The notes under the pieces were generated by a model, which searched no databases, was not told the origin of the DNA, and saw only the letters and a list, made by a program, of their open reading frames with translations. DNA of 64,000 bases from Erysipelothrix tonsillarum DSM 14972 (GTDB taxonomy: Bacteria > Bacillota_I > Bacilli_A > Erysipelotrichales > Erysipelotrichaceae). Shown here piece after piece: positions 1-7,956 of this stretch. A program made the position numbers and the translations under genes. How positions within the stretch are numbered: position 1 is the stretch's first letter; each line of letters starts with the position of its first letter. The stretch is from NCBI RefSeq assembly GCF_000373785.1, contig NZ_KB892380.1:176860-240859 (forward strand). Reading direction: 5' to 3'.

Positions 1-174
1 ATCATCCTTTGATACAAAGCCTTCAATAATAATGCCAGCAAGAAGTCCAAAACCTGGCCCTACCGTAAGCGTATAGACAAGGGGGATGTTAAAGATTAGA
101 TTGAGTAAAATCGCCAAAGTGGTTCCAAACATGAGCCCGAAAGGCACTCCATATCCTGTTTTTTTATGTTTCAT
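1..174 (-). CDS. Small membrane protein, 3' part beyond window edge
   Basis: The gene enters from the left edge and only its first 58 codons are visible. An ATG at 174 follows a good AGGAG site. The N-terminus is basic and is followed by two hydrophobic stretches (about residues 10-30 and 33-52) separated by a short Asn/Pro turn, so this is an integral membrane protein with at least two helices. It starts 9 bases after the stop of the acetyltransferase upstream and is probably cotranscribed with it. I do not recognise the family. Confidence 0.7.
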   Translation of the reverse strand, partial: MKHKKTGYGVPFGLMFGTTLAILLNLIFNIPLVYTLTVGPGFGLLAGIIIEGFVSKDD

Positions 175-183
175 TATTTCTCC

Positions 184-591
184 TTATTGGTAATATATAA
201 AGCATTTCCCCTGTGCATCTTCAATTAGTTTCATCGGAATACTCTTATAAAATGCTATGGTTTTAGGGCTATTATCCGTAATTAAGACTGTTTGGCGAAC
301 ATGTTTGTACAACGACATAAGGGTTAATAACAACGTTTTCCCAATACCTTCACGCTGTCTTGCGCTAAGAACCAAAATATCTTGAATGTAAAGAATACTC
401 GCATCATCGCCAACCGCACGGATTAATCCAATTAATTGATCACCCTCCCATGCCGTTATCGTACATAAAGAGTTTTTTACTGCGCTCATGAGTCTCTCAG
501 GATCATTTGTATAGGCATACCATCCAGCATCACTGTAAAGCTTCAAGACATCATTTAATTCAAGTTCAATATCCCGTTTATATGTAATCAT
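184..591 (-). CDS. GNAT family N-acetyltransferase
   Basis: A 135-residue protein of the Gcn5-related acetyltransferase fold, which transfers acetyl from acetyl-CoA to an amine. The acetyl-CoA pyrophosphate loop is visible as RQREGIG at residues 78-84, after the beta strand ILYIQDILVL. A C-terminal segment with NSPKTIAFYKS is typical of the last GNAT helix. The start is the ATG at 591 because GGAGGTG lies 8 bases upstream; a TTG at 606 would place the ribosome site inside the gene. The substrate cannot be told from sequence. The upstream region is shared with the divergent PAS/HTH regulator, which may or may not control it. Confidence 0.85.
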   Translation of the reverse strand: MITYKRDIELELNDVLKLYSDAGWYAYTNDPERLMSAVKNSLCTITAWEGDQLIGLIRAVGDDASILYIQDILVLSARQREGIGKTLLLTLMSLYKHVRQTVLITDNSPKTIAFYKSIPMKLIEDAQGKCFIYYQ

Positions 592-771
592 GCTTCGCAC
601 CTCCAATTCTTAGTTCTATTGTATGCTTTAAGTCTCTTTTACACAACTTTAATCGCGCGCCCTTTAAAGAGCTTTATTCTTTTACTGAATTATTGTTTAG
701 TCTTTGAATATTATTTCATTTACGATACGCTCATGCTATTATATTTGTATCAAGTCATTGTGGAGGGTCCC

Positions 772-1434
772 ATGAATCAAAACGAATTAGCAAATCAAGT
801 TCTTATTAATGAGATTAAAACGTTACTCACTGCTTTGAGTCAATATCTCGGCGAAAGTTGTGAAATTGTCTTACACAGTCTTCAAGATTATACCAACTCT
901 GTGATTTTTATTGCGAATGGACATCATACCGGTCGTAAAGTTGGTGCTCCAATTACTGATTATGCATTAGATATCCTTAAACAAATCGAATCTGAGGAAG
1001 ATGACAATCCCAACAGCCGCAGTAAGCAATATTTTACACGTAATACAAACCAACAATGTTTAAAATCAAGTACTACCGTCATCAAAGGCATCGAAGGAGA
1101 GCCCATTGCTCTTGTATGCTTCAATTGGAATTTAAATGATCCTTTTCATAAAGTTATGGCATCGTTTATTCCTGAATCATTTGGTGAAACAGATGCAACC
1201 GAAACTTTTGCGGAGACGGTTGATGATTTAATGGTTAATGTGACTCAAAAAGTCATTCAAGAAGTGGATGCCGATGAAACGATTAGTTTCAATCAGCGTA
1301 ATAAAACAATTATCCAACGTTTGTATGAACGCGGTATTTTTGAACTCAAAGATGCTCCAATTCGTGTTGCGGAATCTTTAAAAATTTCACGTAATACGGT
1401 TTATTTGCATTTGCGGAATCTAGAAGAAAAATAA
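772..1434 (+). CDS. YheO/DauR-type PAS and helix-turn-helix regulator
   Basis: A 220-residue transcriptional regulator. Residues about 15-130 look like the PAS-like domain of the YheO family, including CEIVLHSL and the ligand-pocket strand PIALVCFNW. The C-terminus carries a helix-turn-helix (about 192-216, IRVAESLKISRNTVYLHLRN). Relatives such as DauR respond to amino acids, but the ligand here is unknown. The ATG at 772 follows GGAGGG closely; longer upstream reading in this frame has no ribosome site. It is divergent from the acetyltransferase and ends at a shared bidirectional terminator. Confidence 0.85.
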   Translation: MNQNELANQVLINEIKTLLTALSQYLGESCEIVLHSLQDYTNSVIFIANGHHTGRKVGAPITDYALDILKQIESEEDDNPNSRSKQYFTRNTNQQCLKSSTTVIKGIEGEPIALVCFNWNLNDPFHKVMASFIPESFGETDATETFAETVDDLMVNVTQKVIQEVDADETISFNQRNKTIIQRLYERGIFELKDAPIRVAESLKISRNTVYLHLRNLEEK

Positions 1435-1436
1435 AA

Positions 1437-1464
1437 AACAATCCATTCTCACGGATTGTTTTTT
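1437..1464. terminator. Bidirectional terminator
   Basis: Eight-base perfect arms AACAATCC (1437-1444) and GGATTGTT (1453-1460) with an A-run before and a T-run after. It serves the regulator ending at 1434 and the convergent membrane protein, whose stop codon lies in the loop. Confidence 0.85.
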
Positions 1465-1844
1465 ATTTTTCGTTTTCGGATAACTTCCTGATACTTCAGT
1501 ATAAGATCCACAGATCCTACCCCCACAAGCAACAACAGTGCTACACAGTATGCCAATTCTAACTTGTGTGTAACCCATAGCAACACGGTCCCTAATAAAA
1601 GAAACATAAGAAAAACAAATAAGAACCGTATTTCTTTCTCAAGATCACGCAGTTCTAAGTCCGCTAATTTATGTTTATCATACTTAACGATCCCAAAACC
1701 TGCCATGATAATTGCAATATACAAAAGATATGTGGTGATAAAGTAAAAGTCGCCTTTCACCGAAACCAATAACCATCCAATGCCGATTGCGATAATTATA
1801 AAAATCGGAGCATATAATCGTAAAGCTTCTTTGATTTTTTTCAT
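1449..1844 (-). CDS. Four-helix membrane protein of unknown function
   Basis: A 131-residue hydrophobic protein with two pairs of likely transmembrane helices (about residues 12-30, 34-54, 76-95 and 99-116). A charged Lys/Asp/Glu-rich cytoplasmic loop separates the pairs, and the tail is basic (RKRKIK). No domain is recognised. I chose the ATG at 1844 because AGGTGG lies 8 bases upstream; a GTG at 1856 overlaps that ribosome site. It is preceded by RidA on the same strand with a 39-base gap, so it could be the last gene of that operon. Confidence 0.65.
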   Translation of the reverse strand: MKKIKEALRLYAPIFIIIAIGIGWLLVSVKGDFYFITTYLLYIAIIMAGFGIVKYDKHKLADLELRDLEKEIRFLFVFLMFLLLGTVLLWVTHKLELAYCVALLLLVGVGSVDLILKYQEVIRKRKIKNNP

Positions 1845-1883
1845 CAAATCACCCACCTAGTAATTATATACTACCATATTTTC

Positions 1884-2261
1884 TTATCGAATATGTGCGA
1901 TAACTTCGATTTCAATCTCAGCATCCATCGGTAATTTCCCTACTTGAAAGGCACTCCGTGCCGGAAGTACTTCATTAAAATAGCGTGCATAGATTTCATT
2001 GACCTGAGCAAAATAATCTAGATTTTTTAAAAATACCGTTGTTTTAATAACGTGATTCAAATCTGAATTGCCTGCTTCTAAAACTGCTGATAAGTTTTTA
2101 AATATTTGCACTGTCTGGGCTTCAATCCCTGTTTCTAGTTGGCCGGTCTCAGGATTAATTCCTAATTGACCTGATGTGAAAATAAGTGTTCCGATTTGAT
2201 TTGCTTGCACATAAGGTCCAATCGCCTTGGGTGCATCTTCTGTATGAATTTTTTTAATCAT
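1884..2261 (-). CDS. ridA: RidA family enamine/imine deaminase
   Basis: A 125-residue protein of the RidA/YjgF/UK114 family, a trimeric enzyme that hydrolyses reactive enamine and imine intermediates such as 2-aminoacrylate released by PLP enzymes. Key features are IGPYVQA near the N-terminus, FTSGQLGINP, the catalytic arginine R102 in PARSAFQ, and the AEIEIEVIA strand. The ATG at 2261 has AGGAG 7 bases upstream and overlaps the permease stop as ATGA, so translation is coupled. It is the fourth gene of an operon that starts with a PLP-dependent gamma-lyase family enzyme, which would be a natural source of its substrate. Confidence 0.95.
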   Translation of the reverse strand: MIKKIHTEDAPKAIGPYVQANQIGTLIFTSGQLGINPETGQLETGIEAQTVQIFKNLSAVLEAGNSDLNHVIKTTVFLKNLDYFAQVNEIYARYFNEVLPARSAFQVGKLPMDAEIEIEVIAHIR

Positions 2262-3535
2262 TGTATAGCTCCTTTTCTTCCCATGATGAAATAAAACGGT
2301 ACCGCTATAATAAGCCCTCCTAAGCCCCATACAATTTGCGTCATACTTGCTTGGAATAAGAGCCAAACACTAATAACAACCGCTACAATTGGGACGACTG
2401 GACCAAAGGGTATTTGAAATGACCGCACTTCATCTTTTTTGGTTTTTCTAAAAATTAAGATTGATAAACATGTAGGAACGTATTGCGCAAAACGTGAAAC
2501 GACACTGATGGCGGCAAGTGTTGTGAAGCTTCCGGATAAAGCAATTGGAATTGCAAGCGCAACAGAGATGATAATCGCCATATAGGGAGTATCACGTTTA
2601 CTGCGTTTTCCCACAAAGGCAGGAACGAGACCATCATCCGCTAAGGCAACGCCACTTCGTGGTGTAATGAAAGATGATGCAATATTAATGCCACCAATTG
2701 AAATCAAGGTTCCCGCAGCAACTAATGCACCACCCGCTGGACCTAAAATGCGTTCTAAGGCAGTTTGGATTGGTGTTGTGATTGTTGCAAGTTCTGGACC
2801 CAAAATCCCGATGGATACGGTTTGGATCATGATGTAAAAGAAGGACACAATCAACATAACAATGATAATGGCTTTCGGTAAATTCTTTTGTGGATTATCC
2901 ATATCTTCCGCCGCTACCGCAATCGATTCAAATCCCGTAAACGCATAGAACAGCAGTAATGCTGCTTCTCCAAATGATCCCGATTGGTAAGCGCCATTTG
3001 GAAATAAAGGAACAAAGTTCGCTGGTTGGATAAAGAAGATACCCACCGCAATAAAAATAACGAGCGGTACGAGCTTTGAAATCGTCACAATATTGTTTAA
3101 AACTTTCGAAATATTAACGCCCAAAATATTGACAATACCAAGACCGACAAGAATACATACTACAATAGTATTTTTAACCATCGTTTCTTGAGCCGCAGGG
3201 ATAATTTGTCCAAGTGCCGTCGCAAACGCAACCGCCATCGTTGCCCACGCAATAATACTAATAGCCCATTTAATAAACCCAACTTCAAAACCTATGAAAT
3301 CGCCAAAGGCTTCTTTAGCATAAACGTAAGGCCCTCCATTTTTCTTAAACAATGAAGATGCTTCCGCAAAGCAAAGTGCAACACAAATAACTAATAACAT
3401 ATCAAATATGATTACAAAAATACTTGCTGTTCCAATCAAACTCATTGCTTTATTTGGCAGTAAGAAGATCCCTGATCCTATAATCGCATTAATTCCTAAA
3501 AGAATAATGCTTCCAAGTCCTAATTTCTTTTTCAT
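2258..3535 (-). CDS. APC family amino acid permease
   Basis: A 425-residue, roughly 12-helix permease of the amino acid/polyamine/organocation superfamily. The first helix has the unwound substrate-binding motif GINAIIGSGIF. The sixth has FYAFTGFESIAVAAEDM, typical of bacterial APC members. Its partners are a gamma-lyase family enzyme, a gamma-glutamyl hydrolase and RidA, so the substrate is plausibly a sulfur amino acid or gamma-glutamyl derivative; that is inference. GAGGGG precedes the ATG. It is very similar along its length to the permease at 5658-6944. Confidence 0.9.
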   Translation of the reverse strand: MKKKLGLGSIILLGINAIIGSGIFLLPNKAMSLIGTASIFVIIFDMLLVICVALCFAEASSLFKKNGGPYVYAKEAFGDFIGFEVGFIKWAISIIAWATMAVAFATALGQIIPAAQETMVKNTIVVCILVGLGIVNILGVNISKVLNNIVTISKLVPLVIFIAVGIFFIQPANFVPLFPNGAYQSGSFGEAALLLFYAFTGFESIAVAAEDMDNPQKNLPKAIIIVMLIVSFFYIMIQTVSIGILGPELATITTPIQTALERILGPAGGALVAAGTLISIGGINIASSFITPRSGVALADDGLVPAFVGKRSKRDTPYMAIIISVALAIPIALSGSFTTLAAISVVSRFAQYVPTCLSILIFRKTKKDEVRSFQIPFGPVVPIVAVVISVWLLFQASMTQIVWGLGGLIIAVPFYFIMGRKGAIQ

Positions 3536-3554
3536 AATTTCCCCTCAAATTTTC

Positions 3555-4277
3555 TTATGCTTGTTCTACGAGTTCATTAAAGATGGCTTGCATGCCATCG
3601 TTTGTTTGACTCATCATTTCCGGATGCCATTGAACCCCCATCATCCAAGGACCGTTGATAGCTTGAAATGCTTCCACAACTCCATCGGGTGATATTGCTG
3701 TAGCAATCAAATTGGTGCCCAATTTGTCAACGATTTGATGATGAAAGGAGTTAACCATAATCTCAGTCTGGTTAAAAATCCCATACAAGATTGAGTCTTT
3801 TTGAATCGTTACATGATGGGTCCCAAGATCTGGTCGTTGATTTTGTGCGTGTTTAATCGTTACACCTGCTTTAAGTGATAAATCCTGCACTAAACTTCCC
3901 CCGCAATTGACGTTGATCATCTGAAATCCTCGACAAATACCCAGTATCGGTATTTGTTTTTCAGTCGCATATTTTATTAATCTCAAATCAAACACATCTC
4001 TTTCCGGCCATACTTCTCCAATTTTTTGGTGTGGTTCTTGACCGTAGTTATGCGGAAAAACATCATGTCCACCTGATAGAATCAGACCATCACAACTCTC
4101 GATTTGTTCCTTAATTACCATTTCTGATTCGTTAAATGGAATGATGAACGGAATTGCCCCGGCTCGGATCACCGATTGAATATAATCATTATTTACATAC
4201 GAGCGTTCAAACATTGGGTGCATTCCTTGTTCAAAAATAATACTTCCAGAAATCCCAATAATCTTTTTGGTTTTCAT
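3555..4277 (-). CDS. Peptidase C26 gamma-glutamyl hydrolase (PuuD-like)
   Basis: A 240-residue class I glutamine amidotransferase-like hydrolase of peptidase family C26, which cleaves gamma-glutamyl bonds (compare PuuD and folate gamma-glutamyl hydrolase). SGGHDVFP (68-75) forms the oxyanion region. The nucleophile is C115 in GICRGFQM, and the catalytic pair is H218 and E220 in GVQWHPE. The start is the ATG at 4277 because GGAGG sits 6 bases upstream, one base after the stop of the preceding gene. An ATG at 4292 would overlap that gene. In this operon it would release glutamate from a gamma-glutamyl amino acid. Confidence 0.9.
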   Translation of the reverse strand: MKTKKIIGISGSIIFEQGMHPMFERSYVNNDYIQSVIRAGAIPFIIPFNESEMVIKEQIESCDGLILSGGHDVFPHNYGQEPHQKIGEVWPERDVFDLRLIKYATEKQIPILGICRGFQMINVNCGGSLVQDLSLKAGVTIKHAQNQRPDLGTHHVTIQKDSILYGIFNQTEIMVNSFHHQIVDKLGTNLIATAISPDGVVEAFQAINGPWMMGVQWHPEMMSQTNDGMQAIFNELVEQA

Positions 4278-4278
4278 T

Positions 4279-5424
4279 TTAGTCCTCCACATGCGCTAAG
4301 GCATTTTCTATATCATTGATTAAATCGTCTATATCCTCAATCCCCACGGATAAACGTAAAAGCCCACACGTTATTCCATGTGTAATGCGATCTTCTTCGG
4401 ACATGCATGCGTGTGACATTGTACATGGATAAGATAGAATTGATTCTACACCACCTAAACTCACTGCGACAAGTGGTATTCTTAAATTTTCAACAAATTG
4501 TTTTACTTGGGGACGTCCTTTAAGTTTGAATGATAAGACCGATCCCCCAGTATGACTTTCTTTCATATGGATTGCATGTCCCGGATGGGTTTTAAGTCCG
4601 GGATAGAACACTGTTTCAACTTTAGGGTGAGCATTAAGGTATTCCGCAATTTTTTGAGCGTTCGCATTACTACGTTCCATACGAATACCTAATGTCTTAA
4701 TCCCTCTTAAAACCAACCAGCTTTCTTCAATTCCTAAAACACTGCCAAAAGTACATTGATGCTGTCTCAAGCGCTTCGCAAGATCTTCATGATTCGTTAC
4801 AACCATTCCTGCTACAACATCACTATGACCATTAAGAAACTTGGTAGCACTGTGAATTACAAGGTCGGCACCGAGTTTAAAAGAATCTTGGTACAAGGGT
4901 GATGTGAACGTATTGTCGATTGCGACGCATATATTATGGTTCCTAGCAAGGTTACACATCGCTTCGATATCAGTAACGCAAAGTAATGGGTTCGAAGGTG
5001 TTTCAAGATACAAAAGTCGTGTATTGTCTTGAATTGCCTTTTCACATGCACAGCAATCTTGCATATCGACAAATGTATGTTCAATGCCATAATTTGGAAG
5101 AATTTCAGTTATTAGCTGATATGCACCACCATAGATATCATTTGGAGCAATGAGATGGTCCCCACTTTTAAGCATCAACAGTACAGACGAAATTGCAGCC
5201 ATTCCTGAAGCATAAGAGATACAAAATGCGCCGTCTTCTAAGCATGCGACCGCTTCTTCCAACGATCGTTGAGTTGGGTTACCGAAACGGCTATAAGTAT
5301 AAGTTTGCTTCTCAAACATATTGTCCTGGTGAAACGTTGAGGCTTGATACTTCGGGATTGATGACGCCCCCGTATGTTCATCAATCATATTATAACCGTG
5401 AAGTACCTTTGTATTAGTTTTCAT
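4279..5424 (-). CDS. Cys/Met metabolism PLP enzyme (cystathionine gamma-lyase/synthase family)
   Basis: A 381-residue PLP enzyme of the trans-sulfuration family. The PLP lysine is K195 in SATKFLNGHSD. The phosphate/aromatic motif YSRFGNPT is at 44-51, and the D170 region (AIDNTFTSP) binds the pyridine nitrogen. Family members include cystathionine gamma-lyase, gamma-synthase, beta-lyase and methionine gamma-lyase, and motifs alone do not separate them. Absence of biosynthetic neighbours and presence of permease, RidA and C26 hydrolase favour a lyase. The ATG has GGAGGAG upstream. It is the first gene of the operon and has a long AT-rich leader with palindromes. Confidence 0.92.
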   Translation of the reverse strand: MKTNTKVLHGYNMIDEHTGASSIPKYQASTFHQDNMFEKQTYTYSRFGNPTQRSLEEAVACLEDGAFCISYASGMAAISSVLLMLKSGDHLIAPNDIYGGAYQLITEILPNYGIEHTFVDMQDCCACEKAIQDNTRLLYLETPSNPLLCVTDIEAMCNLARNHNICVAIDNTFTSPLYQDSFKLGADLVIHSATKFLNGHSDVVAGMVVTNHEDLAKRLRQHQCTFGSVLGIEESWLVLRGIKTLGIRMERSNANAQKIAEYLNAHPKVETVFYPGLKTHPGHAIHMKESHTGGSVLSFKLKGRPQVKQFVENLRIPLVAVSLGGVESILSYPCTMSHACMSEEDRITHGITCGLLRLSVGIEDIDDLINDIENALAHVED

Positions 5425-5454
5425 AGTTTATCTCCTCCGCAAAGAATAAAATTT

Positions 5455-5490
5455 ATTTCATCAGATGTTTTATTATTCATCAAATGAAAT
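5455..5490 (-). promoter_or_regulatory. Inverted repeat in 5' leader of the sulfur operon
   Basis: Arms ATTTCATCAGATG (5455-5467) and CATCAAATGAAAT (5478-5490) match in inverted orientation at 11 of 13 positions with a 10-base spacer. It lies inside the predicted untranslated leader and could be an operator or an RNA hairpin. Confidence 0.5.
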
Positions 5491-5500
5491 ATATTTCATT
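5483..5500. promoter_or_regulatory. 18-bp perfect palindrome at the predicted +1
   Basis: AATGAAATATATTTCATT is perfectly self-complementary. By promoter geometry it covers about +1 to +18 of the operon transcript. The half-site ATTTCAT recurs near 5455 and 5563, suggesting a multi-site operator. The regulator is unknown. Confidence 0.55.
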
Positions 5501-5506
5501 ACAATT

Positions 5507-5535
5507 AAATTATCATAGGGAATTTTCTCAGTCAA
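5507..5535 (-). promoter_or_regulatory. Predicted promoter of the gamma-lyase/C26/permease/RidA operon
   Basis: On the minus strand, -35 TTGACT (5535-5530), a 17-base spacer and -10 TAATTT (5512-5507) preceded by TG as in extended -10 promoters. Transcription would start near 5500, giving a leader of about 76 bases. Confidence 0.55.
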
Positions 5536-5596
5536 GCATATTCTACTAAAATATATTTTATTTCATGTGACAAATAGGTGAGTATTCACAAAATCA

Positions 5597-5610
5597 GTAA
5601 AACGCTTACA
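5597..5610. promoter_or_regulatory. cre-like site (weak)
   Basis: GTAAAACGCTTACA matches 12 of 14 positions of the CcpA cre consensus. It sits about 60 bases upstream of the predicted -35 of the sulfur operon and just beyond the 3' end of the second permease. It could be fortuitous. Confidence 0.35.
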
Positions 5611-5644
5611 TTATGTAAAGTATATCACTCCTTTAACCACAAAT

Positions 5645-5673
5645 AAAAAAACAGAACTTATTTAAGCTCTGTT
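5645..5673 (-). terminator. Terminator of second permease
   Basis: Arms AACAGAACTTA (5650-5660) and TAAGCTCTGTT (5663-5673) pair with one mismatch. On the minus strand they are followed by a T-run. The stop codon lies inside the hairpin. Confidence 0.7.
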
Positions 5674-6944
5674 TTTGTTTGTTTTCGCTTCATTATAAAA
5701 TAGAATGGTACTGCACACAGTAAACCACCTAATCCCCACAATAATTGCTCCTTGGTTGCTTGCGATAATAACCATAGACTAATTCCAATAGCAAAGATTG
5801 GAATTACGGGTCCAAAAGGAATTTTAAAATCAAATTCAGTGGGTTGATTTCGCTTACGGAATACAAGCACGGATAGACATGTTGGAATGTACTGTGCAAA
5901 CCGAGAAACAACACTGATAGCAGCCAGCTTTTCGAAACTACCCGACAGCGCAATCGGAATGGCAATTCCAACCGAGATCAAGATTGCAACCGTTGGCGTA
6001 TTACGTTTGCTTCGTTTACTTACTATCGAAGGAAGCAAACCATCATCTGCGAGTGCAACACCACAACGTGGCGTTACAAAAGAATTAGCTATATTAATTC
6101 CACCAATTGAGATTAACGTTCCTGCCGCAACTAACGCGGAACCAAATGGCCCCATAATCATTCCCATCGCGGTTTGAATCGGTGCAGGAATATGAGCTAG
6201 CTTTGGTCCTAGAATTCCAATTGAAACCAACTGAATTAAGAAATAAAAACACGAAATGATAATCATAACGATAATGGTCGCTTTAGGAAGATCACGTTGA
6301 GGATTTTCCATATCTTCTGCGGCAACCGCAATATTTTCAAACCCGGTAAATGCATAGAACAACAAGAGTGCCGTTGCTCCAAATGTTCCCGGTGTATAAG
6401 TACCACCAGGAAATAGCGGGTTGAAATTTTCAGGCTTAATAAAGAAAATACCAATTGCAATAAATAACGTTAAGGGAACTAATTTCGATACAGTGACAAC
6501 ATTATTCAAAATTTTAGAAAGATTCACACCAATAATATTGACGATTCCCAATCCAGCTAGCACAGCTACAACAATTAGGTTCTGTATTTGAGGATCTTGC
6601 GCTGCCGGTATAATTTGTCCAAGTGCGGTTGCAAAAGCAACCGCCATCGTCGCCCAAGCGATAATACAAATCGCCCATTTAATAAATCCTACTTCAAATC
6701 CGATAAACTCACCAAAAGCCTCTTTTGCATAAACATAGGGACCACCATTTTTCTTAAAATAAGTCGCCGCTTCCGCAAAACATAAGGCAATACTCATCAC
6801 TACAATCATATTAAAGATAATAACCCCTAAACTTGCAGTTCCTGTAAGGGCCATCGCTTTGTTTGGTAACAAAAAGATACCAGATCCGATAATTGCATTA
6901 ATTCCAAGTAATACAATGCTTAAAAACCCTAGTTTTTTTTTCAT
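5658..6944 (-). CDS. APC family amino acid permease, paralogue of the 2258-3535 gene
   Basis: A 428-residue, about 12-helix permease with the same landmarks as its neighbour: GINAIIGSGIF in helix 1, FYAFTGFENIAVAAEDM in helix 6 and SVVSRFAQYIPTCLS near the C-terminus. The two proteins are collinear without large gaps, which indicates local duplication. I prefer the ATG at 6944, whose SD-like AGGATGG is 5 bases upstream and which matches the paralogue's MKKKLG start. An ATG at 6953 is also possible. It has its own AT-rich upstream region and terminator, so it is transcribed separately. Substrate unknown. Confidence 0.88.
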   Translation of the reverse strand: MKKKLGFLSIVLLGINAIIGSGIFLLPNKAMALTGTASLGVIIFNMIVVMSIALCFAEAATYFKKNGGPYVYAKEAFGEFIGFEVGFIKWAICIIAWATMAVAFATALGQIIPAAQDPQIQNLIVVAVLAGLGIVNIIGVNLSKILNNVVTVSKLVPLTLFIAIGIFFIKPENFNPLFPGGTYTPGTFGATALLLFYAFTGFENIAVAAEDMENPQRDLPKATIIVMIIISCFYFLIQLVSIGILGPKLAHIPAPIQTAMGMIMGPFGSALVAAGTLISIGGINIANSFVTPRCGVALADDGLLPSIVSKRSKRNTPTVAILISVGIAIPIALSGSFEKLAAISVVSRFAQYIPTCLSVLVFRKRNQPTEFDFKIPFGPVIPIFAIGISLWLLSQATKEQLLWGLGGLLCAVPFYFIMKRKQTKTELK

Positions 6945-7023
6945 ACCCACCATCCTAACTGAAAAAGATAAATTATACTTATAATAAACGAATTCAGCTT
7001 AAATGGGTATTTTTTTTTATTTT

Positions 7024-7926
7024 TTATCGATTAATAGAGCGAGCCATCATGGTTGTTGTATGACGAATCCCGCGAATTGCTACTGACATTGTAAAAATAT
7101 TTTCCACAAGCGCAAGTCCACCATACCCCGCATCACCGATATGTTGAATATCAGCACCGGCAATTTTATTACGAAGGGCAATCTGCTCAATAACAGCTTT
7201 ACTTGACCCCTCTTGGCTTGTTCCAATTGCTGTCATCACCAATCCACTCAGACTATGAACAGTCTTAATCGCAGAGGTCAGATCCGCTTCGGTAAATCCT
7301 GGTATCGTACCTACTGCCGGCATTAAAATCACATCAGCGCCAGCATTAATAAAGGCTTTTAGTACCTCTTCATCCGGTACAACCGGCTCATTAACTCCCG
7401 CACCATGCATTTTACCTGCGATGATCATTCCACTAAAATATTTTCGAGCACGTTTGATTGAACTTAATATTTCTTTATTTGTAACTCCCGTTCCAGGATT
7501 CCCAGTGAGACAAATAAAGTTAAAGCCAAAATCTTCCGCAGCACTTAGCGTTTCTTTCGAACACATCCGACCTTTTGCGATTACATGTTGAGATTCTAAC
7601 ATGTCCGCACTCATATCTACAGGTTCAAGATTGACACCGACGGGACGACCTACCAATTCTTTGAGACGATGAATTATATTCGGTCCATCAATATCATCCA
7701 TTCCCGCAATAAAGGGATTGAATGAATCAAATCCATTAAGCAAAATCAAATCAGCACCAAATGCTCTGGCTGCTTCGGCATTCGTAATACCAGATTGAAC
7801 CGTTCCACGCACAACATTCTCGGAACAAATGGTGCGACCTTCAGCCGCTTTAATAGCCATTTTTAATTCTTGAGCCTTCATATCTGTAAAATCACTTGCA
7901 TTACAATCTAATATTCTTTTACTCAT
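7024..7926 (-). CDS. TIM-barrel protein of unknown function
   Basis: A 300-residue soluble protein with alternating strands and helices of a (beta/alpha)8 barrel. Strand ends carry DLILLNGFD (near 79-87), GVNLEPVD, FICLTGNPGTGVTN, IIAGKMHGAGVN, ADVILMPAVGTIPG and HIGDAGYGG. The acidic and glycine-rich strand ends resemble phosphate-binding barrels, but I cannot assign a reaction. A conserved uncharacterised Firmicutes family seems likely. GGAGG precedes the ATG. It follows the two halves of a ThrE-type exporter by 30 bases and is probably cotranscribed, so its substrate or product may be what that exporter moves. Confidence 0.8.
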   Translation of the reverse strand: MSKRILDCNASDFTDMKAQELKMAIKAAEGRTICSENVVRGTVQSGITNAEAARAFGADLILLNGFDSFNPFIAGMDDIDGPNIIHRLKELVGRPVGVNLEPVDMSADMLESQHVIAKGRMCSKETLSAAEDFGFNFICLTGNPGTGVTNKEILSSIKRARKYFSGMIIAGKMHGAGVNEPVVPDEEVLKAFINAGADVILMPAVGTIPGFTEADLTSAIKTVHSLSGLVMTAIGTSQEGSSKAVIEQIALRNKIAGADIQHIGDAGYGGLALVENIFTMSVAIRGIRHTTTMMARSINR

Positions 7927-7956
7927 GAAAATACCTCCTCTTTTCTATGATAATAG

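Noticed and set aside
5517-5535. CodY box upstream of the sulfur operon
   Set aside because: AATTTTCTCAGTCAA matches only the first half of the CodY consensus; the second half fails.
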